Counted from the stretch's first letter, positions 8,108-17,607 are shown. The stretch is 64,000 nucleotides of DNA from Actinomycetota bacterium (GCA_005884575.1 VAWW01000055.1:41378-105377), one strand, 5' to 3'. Notes: generated by a model from the sequence alone, not told the origin. Program-made: numbers and translations.

Positions 8108-10371
8108 CGCCGCCGCCCCGCGGGCCGAGACGCGCCTCCTCGGGACCCGACCCCTGGATCGCCGCCCGCCGCCGGAAGCGGCGCCGCGAGCGGATCAAGC
8201 ATCGCCGGCACCGACGCGGAATCCTGATCGGGCTGTTCCTCCTCGTCCCGCTCACTCTGCTCGTGGCCGTCGGGATCGGCGGCACCGCGGCGTTCGGCGC
8301 GAGCTGCGACCTCAACTCGCTGCGGCCGGTCGGCATCGGGCAGAACTCGTTCGTCTACGCGGCCGACGGCTCGGTCCTCGGCGCAATCCCGGCAGAGCGG
8401 AACCGGACGCCGGTGTCCCGCAAGGAGATCAGCCCATGGATGCCGAAGGCGACGGTCGCGATCGAGGACCGCCGCTTCTACCAGCACGGGGCGATCGACT
8501 ACCAGGGCACGCTGCGCGCGCTGATCGCGGACATCCGCGCCGGCCACGCCGTGCAGGGCGGCTCGACGATCACGCAGCAGCTCGTGCGCAACCTCTACAT
8601 CTCGCGCGAGAAAACGCTGCAGCGGAAGGTCAAGGAGGCCTGCCTCGCGATCAAGCTCTTCCGGCGCTGGTCGAAGAACAGGATCCTGACCGCGTACATG
8701 AACCAGGTCTACTACGGGAACCACGCCTACGGGATCGAGGCCGCGGCCGAGACGTACTTTTCGCGGTCTGCGAAGGACCTGACGCTCGCGCAGTCCGCGA
8801 TGCTCGCCGGACTTCCTCGCGCGCCGTCGGTCTATGACCCGTTCCATCGTCCCGTGGACGTCCTTCGCCGCCGGGACGACGTTCTGCGGGCGATGCTCGC
8901 CAACGGCGTGATCACCTCGACGCAGTTCATCGAGGTGCAGTCGGACCGCGAGCTGCACCTGGACCCCGGTCGCAGGTACACGCGGATCCGCGAGCCGTAC
9001 TTCTTCACGTACGTCGAGGACGCGTTGCAGCAGCAGTACGGCTCGTCGACGGTCCGCTCGGGCGGCCTCAAGGTGTACACGACAATCGATCCACGGTTGC
9101 AGCGCGCCGCCCAGTCGGCCATCAAGCGCGTCCTGACCTACAGCTCCGATCCGTCCTCGGCAGTTGTCGCGATCGATCCGCGCAACGGAGCGATCCGTGC
9201 GATGACGGCCGTCACTCCGGGTCGCAAGGGAAACAAGTTCAACCTCGTCAGCCAGGCGCGCCGCCAGCCCGGGTCCACGTTCAAGGTCGTTGTGCTGACG
9301 ACGGCGGTCTCGATGGGCATCAACCCGAGTTCGACGTACTACCTCTCCGCGCCGCTGCACTACCAGCCCGATCCGACGTGCAACCCGAGCGACCCGAATT
9401 GCGCGTGGGACGTGCAGACGTACGACCACAGCTATCTCGGCGCGACGTCGATCGAGAACGCAACCGTCCACTCCGACAACACCGTGTTCGCGCGGTTGAT
9501 CCTCGACGTCGGCCCCGAGAGGGTTGTGAAGATGGCGTACAAGCTCGGCGTCCGCTCGTCGGCGCTCGACGCGGTGCCGTCTCTGACGCTCGGGTCGGTC
9601 GGCGTCTCGCCGCTGGAGATGGCCTCGGTGTACTCGACGCTCGCGGCCGGCGGCGTCTACTCCCGGCCGATGGCGATCACGAAGGTCGTCCTCCCGAACG
9701 GCAAGGTCGACGCCGACACCGGCTGGGGCAAGCCGCACCGCGAGCGCGTGATCTCCGACGGCGTCGCGTACACCGTGACGCAGGTGCTCGAGCAGAACAT
9801 GCTCCACGGGACGGGCACCGGCGCCTACTTCGGCCGCACGTCGGCGGGCAAGACCGGAACGACCGACAACTATGCGGACGCGTGGTTCTGCGGCTATGTG
9901 CCGCAGCTCGAAGCGAGCGTGTGGATCGGCTATCCGAAGGCCGAGATCCCGATGCTGAGCGTCCACGGAATCGCCGTCTCCGGTCCGACGTTCCCGGCAC
10001 AGATCTGGCACTACTTCATGGAGGCGGCGGTCGGCCACCAGGCGACGCTCGACTTCCCGTCGCCGTCGACGCAGCCGGTGTGGATCCCGTTCCGCGGCCA
10101 GTATCAGTACAGCGGCGCGTCCGGCTACACCTCGTCCTCGTCGAGTGCCCCGGCGGCCCCGGCGACGACCACTGGCGCCGCGACGACGAGCGCGCCGCCA
10201 CCGCCGACCGTCGAGACGGTCGGGCCCGCGACGACGCAGCAGCCGGCGCCGGCACCGACGCCTGCTCCGACCCCGGTTCCGGAGCCGACACCGGCGCCGA
10301 CGTCGAGTCCCACGCCGACGGTCGCGCCGCCGTCGCCGCAGAAGCCGGACGGCGGGTTCACGACACCGTAA
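8104..10371 (+). CDS. Class A penicillin-binding protein (glycosyltransferase and transpeptidase)
   Basis: A 755-residue bifunctional peptidoglycan synthase. A basic cytoplasmic segment and one membrane anchor (about 40-65) precede a GT51 domain with EDRRFYQHG near 121 and GGSTITQQLVRNLY near 158. The transpeptidase domain has SxxK (PGSTFK near 391), SDN near 457 and KTGTT near 583, so all catalytic motifs are intact. Residues 676-755 form a low-complexity tail of Pro, Thr, Ala and Ser, probably extracytoplasmic. ATG 8104 overlaps the mscS stop. The stop codon abuts that of the convergent kinase gene (TAA next to TTA), so the two genes have no space between them. Confidence 0.94.
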   Translation: MTPPPRGPRRASSGPDPWIAARRRKRRRERIKHRRHRRGILIGLFLLVPLTLLVAVGIGGTAAFGASCDLNSLRPVGIGQNSFVYAADGSVLGAIPAERNRTPVSRKEISPWMPKATVAIEDRRFYQHGAIDYQGTLRALIADIRAGHAVQGGSTITQQLVRNLYISREKTLQRKVKEACLAIKLFRRWSKNRILTAYMNQVYYGNHAYGIEAAAETYFSRSAKDLTLAQSAMLAGLPRAPSVYDPFHRPVDVLRRRDDVLRAMLANGVITSTQFIEVQSDRELHLDPGRRYTRIREPYFFTYVEDALQQQYGSSTVRSGGLKVYTTIDPRLQRAAQSAIKRVLTYSSDPSSAVVAIDPRNGAIRAMTAVTPGRKGNKFNLVSQARRQPGSTFKVVVLTTAVSMGINPSSTYYLSAPLHYQPDPTCNPSDPNCAWDVQTYDHSYLGATSIENATVHSDNTVFARLILDVGPERVVKMAYKLGVRSSALDAVPSLTLGSVGVSPLEMASVYSTLAAGGVYSRPMAITKVVLPNGKVDADTGWGKPHRERVISDGVAYTVTQVLEQNMLHGTGTGAYFGRTSAGKTGTTDNYADAWFCGYVPQLEASVWIGYPKAEIPMLSVHGIAVSGPTFPAQIWHYFMEAAVGHQATLDFPSPSTQPVWIPFRGQYQYSGASGYTSSSSSAPAAPATTTGAATTSAPPPPTVETVGPATTQQPAPAPTPAPTPVPEPTPAPTSSPTPTVAPPSPQKPDGGFTTP

Positions 10372-11637
10372 TTACGGCGTTGCCGTCGCCGTCGTGTCCG
10401 TGGTTGCCGGCGCGGTCGTCGGCGGCGGCTCTGTGGTCGCGGGTGGCGGCGCGGTCGTCGGCGGCGGCGCGACGGTCGTCGGAGGAGGCGCCGTGGTGGC
10501 GGGCGGACGCGTCGGTGTCTTCGCGCGCGTCGTCGCCGCCGCAGTCGTCGTCGGGGCCGGCGCGACGGGCGCCGCCGCAGTCGTGGTCAGCTTGGGGAGC
10601 GATCGGGTCGGAATCGCAGGCAGCGCGGTCGAGACGTTTGCGCCGCTGCTCGTGCCGTCGCTCCGGGTGACCGCGACCGCCGCCACGCCGCCCGCGGCGA
10701 GGAGCGCGAGGGTTCCGAGCGCGATCGCGAGACGCCGGCGCGAGCGGCGACCGCCGCCGCCCCGTTGCGGCCGAAGGACCCGCGTGACCGCGGCCGTGTC
10801 CTGCGCGACGACGGCGGAGGTCGACGCCGATGCGGTCGGCGGCGCGGGAGCCCCGAGCTCGGCGGTGAGCGCGCGTCCGTCGGGCGGACGCTCGGCGGGA
10901 TCCTTCGCGAGCGAGGCCTGGGCGAGCGCGGCGAGCGCGGGCGGAGCGTGGCTCCGGAAGCGTTCGAGCGGCGGCGGCGGCTCGTTCCGATGCAGCGCGA
11001 CGAGATCCATCGGCTGTTCGGCCTCGAACGGGAGCCGGCCGGTCAGCATCCGGAACAGCAGCACGCCGAACGAGTAGACGTCGCTCGCCGGACTCGCCGG
11101 CTGTCCACCTGCCTGCTCGGGCGAGATGTACGCGGCGGTGCCGAGCACCGTGCCCGCCTCCGTGAGCGTCCCGCCCTGGCCCAGCCGCGCGATCCCGAAG
11201 TCGGCGATCTTCGCTCGGCCCTCGGAGTCGAACAGCACGTTCGCGGGCTTGAGATCGCGATGCACGAGACCTCGCGCGTGCGCGTGCGCGAGACCGGCGG
11301 CGATCTCGGACGCGATGTGCGCGGCGTCGGCGTCCGGCAACGGCGTCCCCTCCTCGAGCCGGTCCTCGAGCGAGCCGCCGGGAAGGTACTCGAGCACCAT
11401 GTACGGGCGTCCCTCGGCCTCGCCGTAGTCGTAGAGCTGCGTGATGTTTGGATGCGCGAGCGAAGCGGCGGCCCTGGCCTCGCGGTCGAAGCGCGCACGG
11501 TCGGCGTCGGGCGCGAGCAGCTTCAGCGCGACGCGTCGTCCTAGCTCGAGATCGTCGGCCGCCCAGACCTCCGACATGCCGCCCCGTCCGAGAAGCGCGA
11601 CGAGCCGGTAGCGGCCGGCGATGGTCTCTTCCGCCAT
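10372..11637 (-). CDS. PknB-like membrane serine/threonine protein kinase
   Basis: A 421-residue Hanks-type kinase. It has the glycine loop LLGRGGMSEVW, K39, the HRDLKPANV loop with D128 and DFG at 146-148. One membrane segment lies at about 301-322. The outer part is only a Thr/Pro/Ala-rich tail built from PPPTT-like units; no PASTA repeats are present, so it is unlikely to sense muropeptides the way PknB does. Convergence with a class A PBP that has a similar Pro/Thr tail suggests a wall-related role, but this is inference. ATG 11637 follows a TAACGT hexamer by 6 bases, so a leaderless mRNA is likely. Confidence 0.92.
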   Translation of the reverse strand: MAEETIAGRYRLVALLGRGGMSEVWAADDLELGRRVALKLLAPDADRARFDREARAAASLAHPNITQLYDYGEAEGRPYMVLEYLPGGSLEDRLEEGTPLPDADAAHIASEIAAGLAHAHARGLVHRDLKPANVLFDSEGRAKIADFGIARLGQGGTLTEAGTVLGTAAYISPEQAGGQPASPASDVYSFGVLLFRMLTGRLPFEAEQPMDLVALHRNEPPPPLERFRSHAPPALAALAQASLAKDPAERPPDGRALTAELGAPAPPTASASTSAVVAQDTAAVTRVLRPQRGGGGRRSRRRLAIALGTLALLAAGGVAAVAVTRSDGTSSGANVSTALPAIPTRSLPKLTTTAAAPVAPAPTTTAAATTRAKTPTRPPATTAPPPTTVAPPPTTAPPPATTEPPPTTAPATTDTTATATP

Positions 11638-11659
11638 GCCGGTACGTTATGCGCCGATC
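11638..11659. promoter_or_regulatory. Bidirectional promoter with -10 hexamers sharing one TA
   Basis: Minus-strand TAACGT (11649-11644) lies 6 bases before kinase ATG 11637. Plus-strand TATGCG (11648-11653, last base off consensus) lies 6 bases before moeA GTG 11660. The shared TA is at 11648-11649 and the gap is 22 bp. Confidence 0.6.
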
Positions 11660-12853
11660 GTGGTGCGGTTACTCACCGTGACGGAGGCCCAGGAGCGTGT
11701 CCTGGAGCGAGTCCGGACGCTGCCGCTGGAGCCGGTGCCGATCGCCGAGGCCGCCGGCCGCGTGCTCGGCGAAGACGCTCGCGCGCTCGTCGACCTGCCG
11801 CCGTTCGAGAGCTCGGCGATGGACGGATTCGCGGTGCGTGCAGCGGACCTGCCTGGACGCCTTCCCGTCGTCGAACACATCGCCGCCGGCCGACCCGCGA
11901 CGGGGCCGCTCGGTCCGGGCGAGTCGATGGGCATCGCGACCGGCGGCGTCGTCCCCGCGGGCGCCGATGCCGTCGTCCCCGTCGAGTATGTTGTCCATCA
12001 TGACAACGACATTGTCGTTGACGAGGCTCCTGAGCCTGGTGCGAACGTTCGCCCACGCGGCGGCGACCTGCGTGCGGGCGAGGTCGTCGTCCCTGCCGGA
12101 GTGCGGCTCGGCGCCGCCGCCGTCGGGGCGCTTGCCGCGGCGGGCGTGGCCGAGGTCCACTGCGCACGCCGTCCGCGGGTCGCCGTGCTCACGACGGGGA
12201 CCGAGCTCGCGCGGCCGGGGGAACCTCTCGCCGCCGGCCAGGTCTACGAGGCGAACGGGACGATGCTCGCGGCCGCGGTCGCCTCCGCGGGCGGCGACAT
12301 CGAGCTCCTGCCGGCGGTCGAAGACACCGAGGAGGCGCACCGGCGCTCGCTCGAGCGCGGGCTGACCACGGACGTCCTCGTCACCTCGGGCGGCGTCTCG
12401 GTCGGACCGCACGATCTCGTCCGCCGGATCGAGGCCGAGCTCGGCGTCGAGGAGATCTTCTGGCGTGTGGCCGTCAAGCCGGGGAAGCCGGTGTCGTTCG
12501 GCGTGCGCGGGGAGACGCTGGTCTTCGGCCTGCCGGGCAACCCCGTGTCGTCGCTCGTCGGCTTCGAGCTCTTCGTTCGACCTGCGCTGCTCGCGCTCCA
12601 GGGTCTCGCCTCGCCGCTCCCGCGCCTGGAGCGGGGGCGGCTCGCGAAGAGCGTGCGCCGGAACCCCGCCCGGGACGAGCTAATCCGGGCGCGCTCCCGC
12701 CTGGACCCGGACGGCATCGTGCTCGAGCCGCTCGAGGGACAGGAGTCGCACATGATCGCCCGCGCGGCGCTGGCCGACGCGCTCGTGCTCGCGCCGATGG
12801 GCGAGGGCGAGCTCGAGGTCGGCGAACCGGTCGCCTACCTGCCGCTTCGGTAG
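11660..12853 (+). CDS. moeA: Molybdopterin molybdotransferase MoeA
   Basis: MoeA inserts molybdate into adenylylated molybdopterin. The 397-residue product has the expected motifs in order: FESSAMDGFAV, TGGVVPAGADAVVPVE, VLTTGTEL, TSGGVSVGPHD and GLPGNPVSSLV. The start is put at GTG 11660, giving VVRLLTVTEAQERVL, the usual MoeA opening, because it lies 6 bases after a -10-like hexamer shared with the divergent kinase. GTG 11663 and ATG 11636 are alternatives. Two more cofactor genes, moaC and mog, lie 11 kb away. A short patch at 11986-12030 has unusual codons and an internal palindrome. The gene converges with the sortase gene, with 3 bases between. Confidence 0.93.
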   Translation: MVRLLTVTEAQERVLERVRTLPLEPVPIAEAAGRVLGEDARALVDLPPFESSAMDGFAVRAADLPGRLPVVEHIAAGRPATGPLGPGESMGIATGGVVPAGADAVVPVEYVVHHDNDIVVDEAPEPGANVRPRGGDLRAGEVVVPAGVRLGAAAVGALAAAGVAEVHCARRPRVAVLTTGTELARPGEPLAAGQVYEANGTMLAAAVASAGGDIELLPAVEDTEEAHRRSLERGLTTDVLVTSGGVSVGPHDLVRRIEAELGVEEIFWRVAVKPGKPVSFGVRGETLVFGLPGNPVSSLVGFELFVRPALLALQGLASPLPRLERGRLAKSVRRNPARDELIRARSRLDPDGIVLEPLEGQESHMIARAALADALVLAPMGEGELEVGEPVAYLPLR

Positions 12854-12856
12854 GGC

Positions 12857-13561
12857 TCAGCCCCGTGCGGCGGCCTGCGTCGAGACGGCCGAGAATGCAT
12901 CGCCGCCGCGCGGCTCCACGCGGACGAGCTTCGCGTAGACGATGTAGCGGTGGCTGGCGAAGAACCGCGGGTGGCACGCCTGGAGCTCGAGCTGCTCGCG
13001 CTTCGGCGAGCGGAGAACGGAGAGGTCGCTGGCGGTGACGATCCGGTGCTTCGTCGCGCGGTCGACGAACGTCGCGTACGGCAACTCGATCTCGATCGCG
13101 TCTCCGGCCCGGATCGCGTCGATGTGCGCGAACGGCGCGAGGTACGTCGTCCGGTGTCCGGCGACGTAGACGAGGCGGTTCTCGCCGGGCATGAACGTGC
13201 GCAGGTCGCGGCCCGGGCCCTTCGTCAGCGTGTCGTGGTCGGTGCCGTTGACGAGAACCATGTCGAGTCCGACGCGGTCGATCTTGATCCGGCCGATGGC
13301 CGACCCGCGCTTCATCGACTGGCGAAAGGCCGTCGCCTCCCGCCGGATCGTGCGGCGCTCCGCCGCGAGGTTCGTCCGCAGCGGCGCCGGCCGGTAGTCG
13401 GAGACGAGGTGCTTGTACGAATCCGCGAGCTTGCCCTGCTGCCAGTGCGTGTAGAGGGCGGTGAAGGGATCCTGCCAGCGCCAGACCAGCACGGCCCACC
13501 CGAGCGTGAGGACGCCGGCCACGATCATGAGCGTGCCGAGGATCCGGGCAGCGCGCCGCAT
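12857..13561 (-). CDS. Sortase (cysteine transpeptidase)
   Basis: A 234-residue sortase. Residues 6-28 form an N-terminal membrane anchor. The catalytic residues are H136 (YVAGHRTTY), C196 (LQACHPRF) and R205 (SHRYIVYA), each in the expected context. The class looks like D/E rather than the housekeeping class A, but this is judged by eye. No LPxTG-type substrate gene is seen next to it. The start overlaps the M28 peptidase stop by one base (TGATG), so the two form an operon transcribed away from the response-regulator gene. Confidence 0.88.
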   Translation of the reverse strand: MRRAARILGTLMIVAGVLTLGWAVLVWRWQDPFTALYTHWQQGKLADSYKHLVSDYRPAPLRTNLAAERRTIRREATAFRQSMKRGSAIGRIKIDRVGLDMVLVNGTDHDTLTKGPGRDLRTFMPGENRLVYVAGHRTTYLAPFAHIDAIRAGDAIEIELPYATFVDRATKHRIVTASDLSVLRSPKREQLELQACHPRFFASHRYIVYAKLVRVEPRGGDAFSAVSTQAAARG

Positions 13562-15456
13562 CAGCTTTCTAACGCGCTGCGCTCGGTCTCCGATGCGCGG
13601 CGGGCCTGCGCGGGCACCAGCAAACGGCGGAGGACGGAGCGGATCGGCCCCCGGCGCCCGCGCTCGAGTGCATCGGGGTAGGGCGCGTACCGGCCGACGA
13701 CGAGCACGACGAGCTGCGCGGCACCGGCGAGGAAGCCGAGCCCGATCACGAAGGCGGGAAACGGCGCATAGCCGAGCGCGAACAGCTCCGCGACGTACCA
13801 GGGCGCTTCGAGGCCGAGTCCGTAGCGGGCACCGAATGACCAGAGCAGGAGCAGCGGCCCGGCGAACCCCGCGAGCAGCACGGCGAGACGTATCCACGCC
13901 GGTTGCGCGCGCACCTGCGGGAGCCAGAGCCAGATGTGCAAGGCCGGGAGGACGAAGACGAGAGCGAACGGATTCGTGGCGACGACGAGGAGCGCGGCGA
14001 CGCCGAGCGCCAGCAGCGCACCCGTGTGCCCGGCGAGTTCCTCCTCGATCCGAACCGTGCGGCGCGGGAGCAGCCGGTCGCGGGAGACGAACCAGCCCAC
14101 GATCATCAGCGCGACCAGACCGAGGATCCCTGCCGCGGGCCAGTGTTGGACTCCCGTACCCGCGATCGCCGGCGGCCGCGGCGCGCCCTGGGGCCAAACC
14201 CCGAGGACCGCGAACAGGAAGAAGACCGCCCCGCTCCAGAGCCAGAACCCGAGCCGGCTGCGGTAGCTCCGCAGTGCGGGCGCGACCGGCAGGCGCCGCC
14301 GGCGGCAACGGGCGAATAGATCGACGACCGCTGCGAAGTACGGCAGGAGCGCGGCGATGAGGACGAGCTCGACGGCCCACCCGCGGATGATGCGCGGGCC
14401 GAGATAGACGTAGCTCGAGGTTCCCTGCGCGAGGTCGAGCCCCTGGTCGAGTGCATCGAGGACGTTCTGTGCCGACCGGCCCAGCTGGCCGAGGCGCAGC
14501 AGATCGAGCCGCAGGGGGGTGTCTGAGAACGCGTCCGGCGGCCGGTCGCCGGCCGAGGTGACGGTGACCGCGGGAATCCCGCGCGCGACGAACGGCGCCT
14601 GGCCATAGAGGCTGAACGGGAAGCCGAGGTCGATCAGCTGCCGGAGGGCGCTCGGTCGTTCCGGCTGGTGCCCGGTCTCCTGCTGGATCTGCGCGGCGAC
14701 CGTCTCGACGAGCGACGCGGCCGGCGAGCGCGGCGTGTCGCCCGCGAACTCGAGGCGGGGCGCGCCCGTCGAGGCGATCGAGTCGAGATCCAGCACGGCG
14801 ATGACTCCGTCCCGGTAGGGCGAGTGCGCGGCGAAATGGGCCGCGCCGAGGTTCCCGTAGGCACCGCCGTCGGTGGAGAGGAAGATGATGGTGAAGATTG
14901 GCTGCACCCGCGCGCGCGATGCGCCGCCGGTCGCCGTCGCGCCCGGGTTGGCGTAGGCACGCGCGAGCTCGACCAGTGCGGCCGTTCCGGACGCGTTGTC
15001 GTTCGCGCCCGGCCCCGCTCCGGCGTTGTCCCGGTGCGCCATCACGACGATCGCCCGTTGCGAACGGCCCGGGGCGATCGCGAGCAGATTCACGAGCGGC
15101 ACCTTCCCGAGCCCTGGAACGTCGGCCCGGAAGCGCTCCGCCTGCGTCGTGAACCCGTAGGGCGAGAGCTGTTCCGAGAACCAGCGCTCGGCACCGAGCG
15201 CGGTCGCCGTTCCCGGGACCCGGTTCGGGTAGCTCTGGGCCAGCTCGGTCGCGAGCTCGAGCGCCGCCGTGCGGTCGAAAGCCGGCGGGAGGTTGGGCGG
15301 CGGCAGCGGCGTCGGTCGTGCAACGCTGAACGCGGCGAGCAGGAGCGGCAGCGCCACGAGCAGCCAGGTCCCGCGGTACAGCCGCCCGTTGACGGGGCGC
15401 TGGAGTGAGCCCCGTCGCGGCCGGCGACGCTCCCGGGGTGGGGGGACGGCCGCCAT
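13561..15456 (-). CDS. M28-family zinc peptidase with C-terminal membrane domain
   Basis: A 631-residue membrane peptidase. After a basic N-terminus and one membrane segment (about 25-45) comes an M28 domain with AIVVMAHRDNAG (metal His and Asp), ANDNASGTA (bridging Asp) and VLDLDSI. The expected catalytic Glu-Glu pair is replaced by a less typical STDGGAYGN segment. The C-terminal third has about seven hydrophobic segments, a layout known from ER/vacuolar-type M28 relatives and actinobacterial homologues. ATG 15456 is chosen because a TATAG-type hexamer lies 6-9 bases upstream; the reading frame extends further but without coding character. It is divergent from the response-regulator gene. 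Confidence 0.85.
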   Translation of the reverse strand: MAAVPPPRERRRPRRGSLQRPVNGRLYRGTWLLVALPLLLAAFSVARPTPLPPPNLPPAFDRTAALELATELAQSYPNRVPGTATALGAERWFSEQLSPYGFTTQAERFRADVPGLGKVPLVNLLAIAPGRSQRAIVVMAHRDNAGAGPGANDNASGTAALVELARAYANPGATATGGASRARVQPIFTIIFLSTDGGAYGNLGAAHFAAHSPYRDGVIAVLDLDSIASTGAPRLEFAGDTPRSPAASLVETVAAQIQQETGHQPERPSALRQLIDLGFPFSLYGQAPFVARGIPAVTVTSAGDRPPDAFSDTPLRLDLLRLGQLGRSAQNVLDALDQGLDLAQGTSSYVYLGPRIIRGWAVELVLIAALLPYFAAVVDLFARCRRRRLPVAPALRSYRSRLGFWLWSGAVFFLFAVLGVWPQGAPRPPAIAGTGVQHWPAAGILGLVALMIVGWFVSRDRLLPRRTVRIEEELAGHTGALLALGVAALLVVATNPFALVFVLPALHIWLWLPQVRAQPAWIRLAVLLAGFAGPLLLLWSFGARYGLGLEAPWYVAELFALGYAPFPAFVIGLGFLAGAAQLVVLVVGRYAPYPDALERGRRGPIRSVLRRLLVPAQARRASETERSALES

Positions 15457-15509
15457 GGCAGGGCTATAGTAGGCGGGAGGGAACACGGACGGCAGGCCCG
15501 CAGACTCGA

Positions 15510-16211
15510 GTGCAAGAACCCGCGACCATCCTGCTCGTCGACGACGAGGACGCCGTCCAGAAGCTTCTCGCCTATCCCCTGGAACACGAGGGCTACCGGG
15601 TCGTGCAGGCACGCGACGGCGAGGAGGCGCTCGAGCGGTTCGCGTCCGAGCAGGTCGACCTCGTCGTGCTCGACATCATGCTTCCCCGGCTCGACGGGCT
15701 CGAGGTCTGCAAGCGTCTGCGGGCCCGGAGCACGGTGCCGATCATCATGCTGACCGCCCGCGACGACGAGCTGGACAAGGTCGTCGGCCTCGAGCTCGGC
15801 GCCGACGACTACATCACGAAGCCCTTCTCGATCCGTGAGTTCCGCAGCCGGGTACGGGCGCTCCTGCGACGGGCCGCGATCTCGCCGCGCGCCGACGGCG
15901 CCGACGAGGAGATCCTGGGCCTGGACGGACTGCGGATCGACGTCGGCAAGCGCACGGTCGAGCTCCGGGGCGAGCCCGTCCGGCTGACGTACGTCGAGTT
16001 CGAGCTCCTGCGGACGGTGGCCGCGCGGCCGGGCCGGGTCTTCACGCGCCAGATGCTGCTGGAGGCGCTCTGGGGCGACTCCGCGTATCGCGAGCCGCGC
16101 ACGATCGACGTCCACGTCCGGCATCTGCGGGAGAAGCTCGAGCGCGACTCGCGGGCGCCCGAGTTCATCGAGACCGTGCGCGGAGTCGGCTACCGCTTCC
16201 GCGACCGCTGA
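15510..16211 (+). CDS. OmpR/PhoB-family response regulator
   Basis: A 233-residue response regulator with a receiver domain (D55 phosphoacceptor in LVVLDIMLP, T82, K104) and a winged-helix DNA-binding domain from about residue 130 (RTIDVHVRHLREKLE, then VRGVGYRF). It resembles the RegX3/MtrA/PhoP group. The start is GTG 15510 (VQEPATILLVDDED), which gives the standard receiver opening. The kinase gene starts 4 bases after its stop, so the pair is one operon. The target regulon cannot be deduced; divergence from the M28-sortase operon suggests that operon as a candidate. Confidence 0.92.
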   Translation: MQEPATILLVDDEDAVQKLLAYPLEHEGYRVVQARDGEEALERFASEQVDLVVLDIMLPRLDGLEVCKRLRARSTVPIIMLTARDDELDKVVGLELGADDYITKPFSIREFRSRVRALLRRAAISPRADGADEEILGLDGLRIDVGKRTVELRGEPVRLTYVEFELLRTVAARPGRVFTRQMLLEALWGDSAYREPRTIDVHVRHLREKLERDSRAPEFIETVRGVGYRFRDR

Positions 16212-16215
16212 CGGC

Positions 16216-17607
16216 ATGAATCCGTTCCGGAGCGTCGGCGCGCGCCTCAGCTTCGCACTCGCGGTCGTCGTGGCGGCTGCGCTTGCGATCGTCTACGTCG
16301 CGCTCGTGCCGACGCTCGAGCGCCGACTCGTGAACGCTAAGGTCGCGCAGCTTCGGAGCGCGGCTCCCGGTCTCCGGACGCAGCTCGCCGAGGCCGACTT
16401 GACGTCGGTCGACTTCGTCACGAACGCCGCGGTGAGCGCGAACGCGCGCGTCGTCCTCTTTACCCCGCTCACCCAGTCGCCGCGCACGCTGAACGTCTTC
16501 GCCGACTCGCTGCAGGGACGGAACGCGTCGGACGTGGAGAACGATCCGATCGCGCTCGCCGCGTCGACGTCGCTCGCCCCGCGGAGTGGAACCGTCGAGC
16601 GCGGCGACGAGCGGTTCGCCGAGGCCGCGGTGCCGGTGAGGTCGGACGGGAGCGTGTTGCTCCTGACGTCGTCGCTCCACGACGCTCTCTCGTACGTGCA
16701 CCTCGTCCAGCGGCGGCTGATCGCAGCCGGCCTGATCGCCCTCGTCGCCTCGGTCCTCCTGGGGTTCGGCGCCGCGTCGGTCTTTGCGCGCCGGATCAAG
16801 CGGCTCGAGCGCGCTGCGGACCGGATCGCCGGCGGCGATTTCTTGGAGCCCGTCGTGGATCACGGCAGCGACGAGCTCGGCGAGCTCGCGCGGGCGTTCG
16901 ACCGGATGCGCGCACGGCTCGCCCGCCTCGACGACGCCCGGCGCGCCTTCATCGCGAACGCGTCGCACGAGCTGCGGACGCCCTTGTTCTCGCTCGGCGG
17001 CTTCCTCGAGCTGCTGCAGGACGAGGACCTCGACCCGGCGACGCGCCGCGAGTTCCTGACCACCATGTCCGAGCAGGTCGAGCGGCTGACGAAGCTGGCG
17101 ACCGATCTCCTCGACCTGTCACGGCTCGACGCGGGTCGCCTGCGGATCGACCGGGAACCGGTCGAGCTCGCGCCGCTCGCGCAGCTGCTCGTGGACGAGT
17201 TCAGCGCCGTCGCGCGCGCCGGCGGGCATCCGCTCGAGGCGATCGTCGAAGAGGACGCCGTCGCGCTCGCGGACCCGGAGCGCACCGTGCAGATCGGCCG
17301 GATCCTCGTCGAGAACGCGCTGAAGCACACCCCGCCCGGAACGCCGGTCCGCGTCGTCGCCCGTGCCCCGGCCGAGCTCGCGGTCGAGGACGAGGGCTCG
17401 GGCATTCCGGAGAGTCAGGTGGGCGAGGTGTTCGAGCGCTTCACCCGCCTCGACGGCGCGCTCGCTTCGGGCAGCGGCCTCGGCTTGGCGATCGCGAGCG
17501 AGCTGGCGGACGTAATGGGCGGCTCGATCCGCCTCGAATCGGAGTCGGGGACGGTCTTCGCCTTGGTGCTACCGGTCGCCGCGCGTGACCGGCTCGCAAT
17601 CCGGTGA
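16216..17607 (+). CDS. Sensor histidine kinase, cognate to the adjacent regulator
   Basis: A 463-residue membrane sensor kinase. Two membrane segments (about 10-31 and 172-195) flank an extracytoplasmic sensor of about 140 residues. HAMP follows (RRIKRLERAADRIAGGDF), then HisKA with H251 in ASHELRTPLFSLGG, then HATPase_c with an N box (ILVENALKHTPPG), a G1 box (VEDEGSGIP) and a G2 region (SGLGLAIASELADVMGG). It is a normal class I kinase with no obvious ligand. The next 217 bases hold a palindrome and a LexA-type site before htrA. Confidence 0.93.
   Translation: MNPFRSVGARLSFALAVVVAAALAIVYVALVPTLERRLVNAKVAQLRSAAPGLRTQLAEADLTSVDFVTNAAVSANARVVLFTPLTQSPRTLNVFADSLQGRNASDVENDPIALAASTSLAPRSGTVERGDERFAEAAVPVRSDGSVLLLTSSLHDALSYVHLVQRRLIAAGLIALVASVLLGFGAASVFARRIKRLERAADRIAGGDFLEPVVDHGSDELGELARAFDRMRARLARLDDARRAFIANASHELRTPLFSLGGFLELLQDEDLDPATRREFLTTMSEQVERLTKLATDLLDLSRLDAGRLRIDREPVELAPLAQLLVDEFSAVARAGGHPLEAIVEEDAVALADPERTVQIGRILVENALKHTPPGTPVRVVARAPAELAVEDEGSGIPESQVGEVFERFTRLDGALASGSGLGLAIASELADVMGGSIRLESESGTVFALVLPVAARDRLAIR

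Noticed and set aside
5797..10371. A continuous plus-strand frame of about 1500 codons ending with the PBP
   Set aside because: Only the part from ATG 8104 has protein-like composition. The upstream part is the third-frame shadow of the HAD, DUF2203, MBL and MscS genes in GC-rich DNA.
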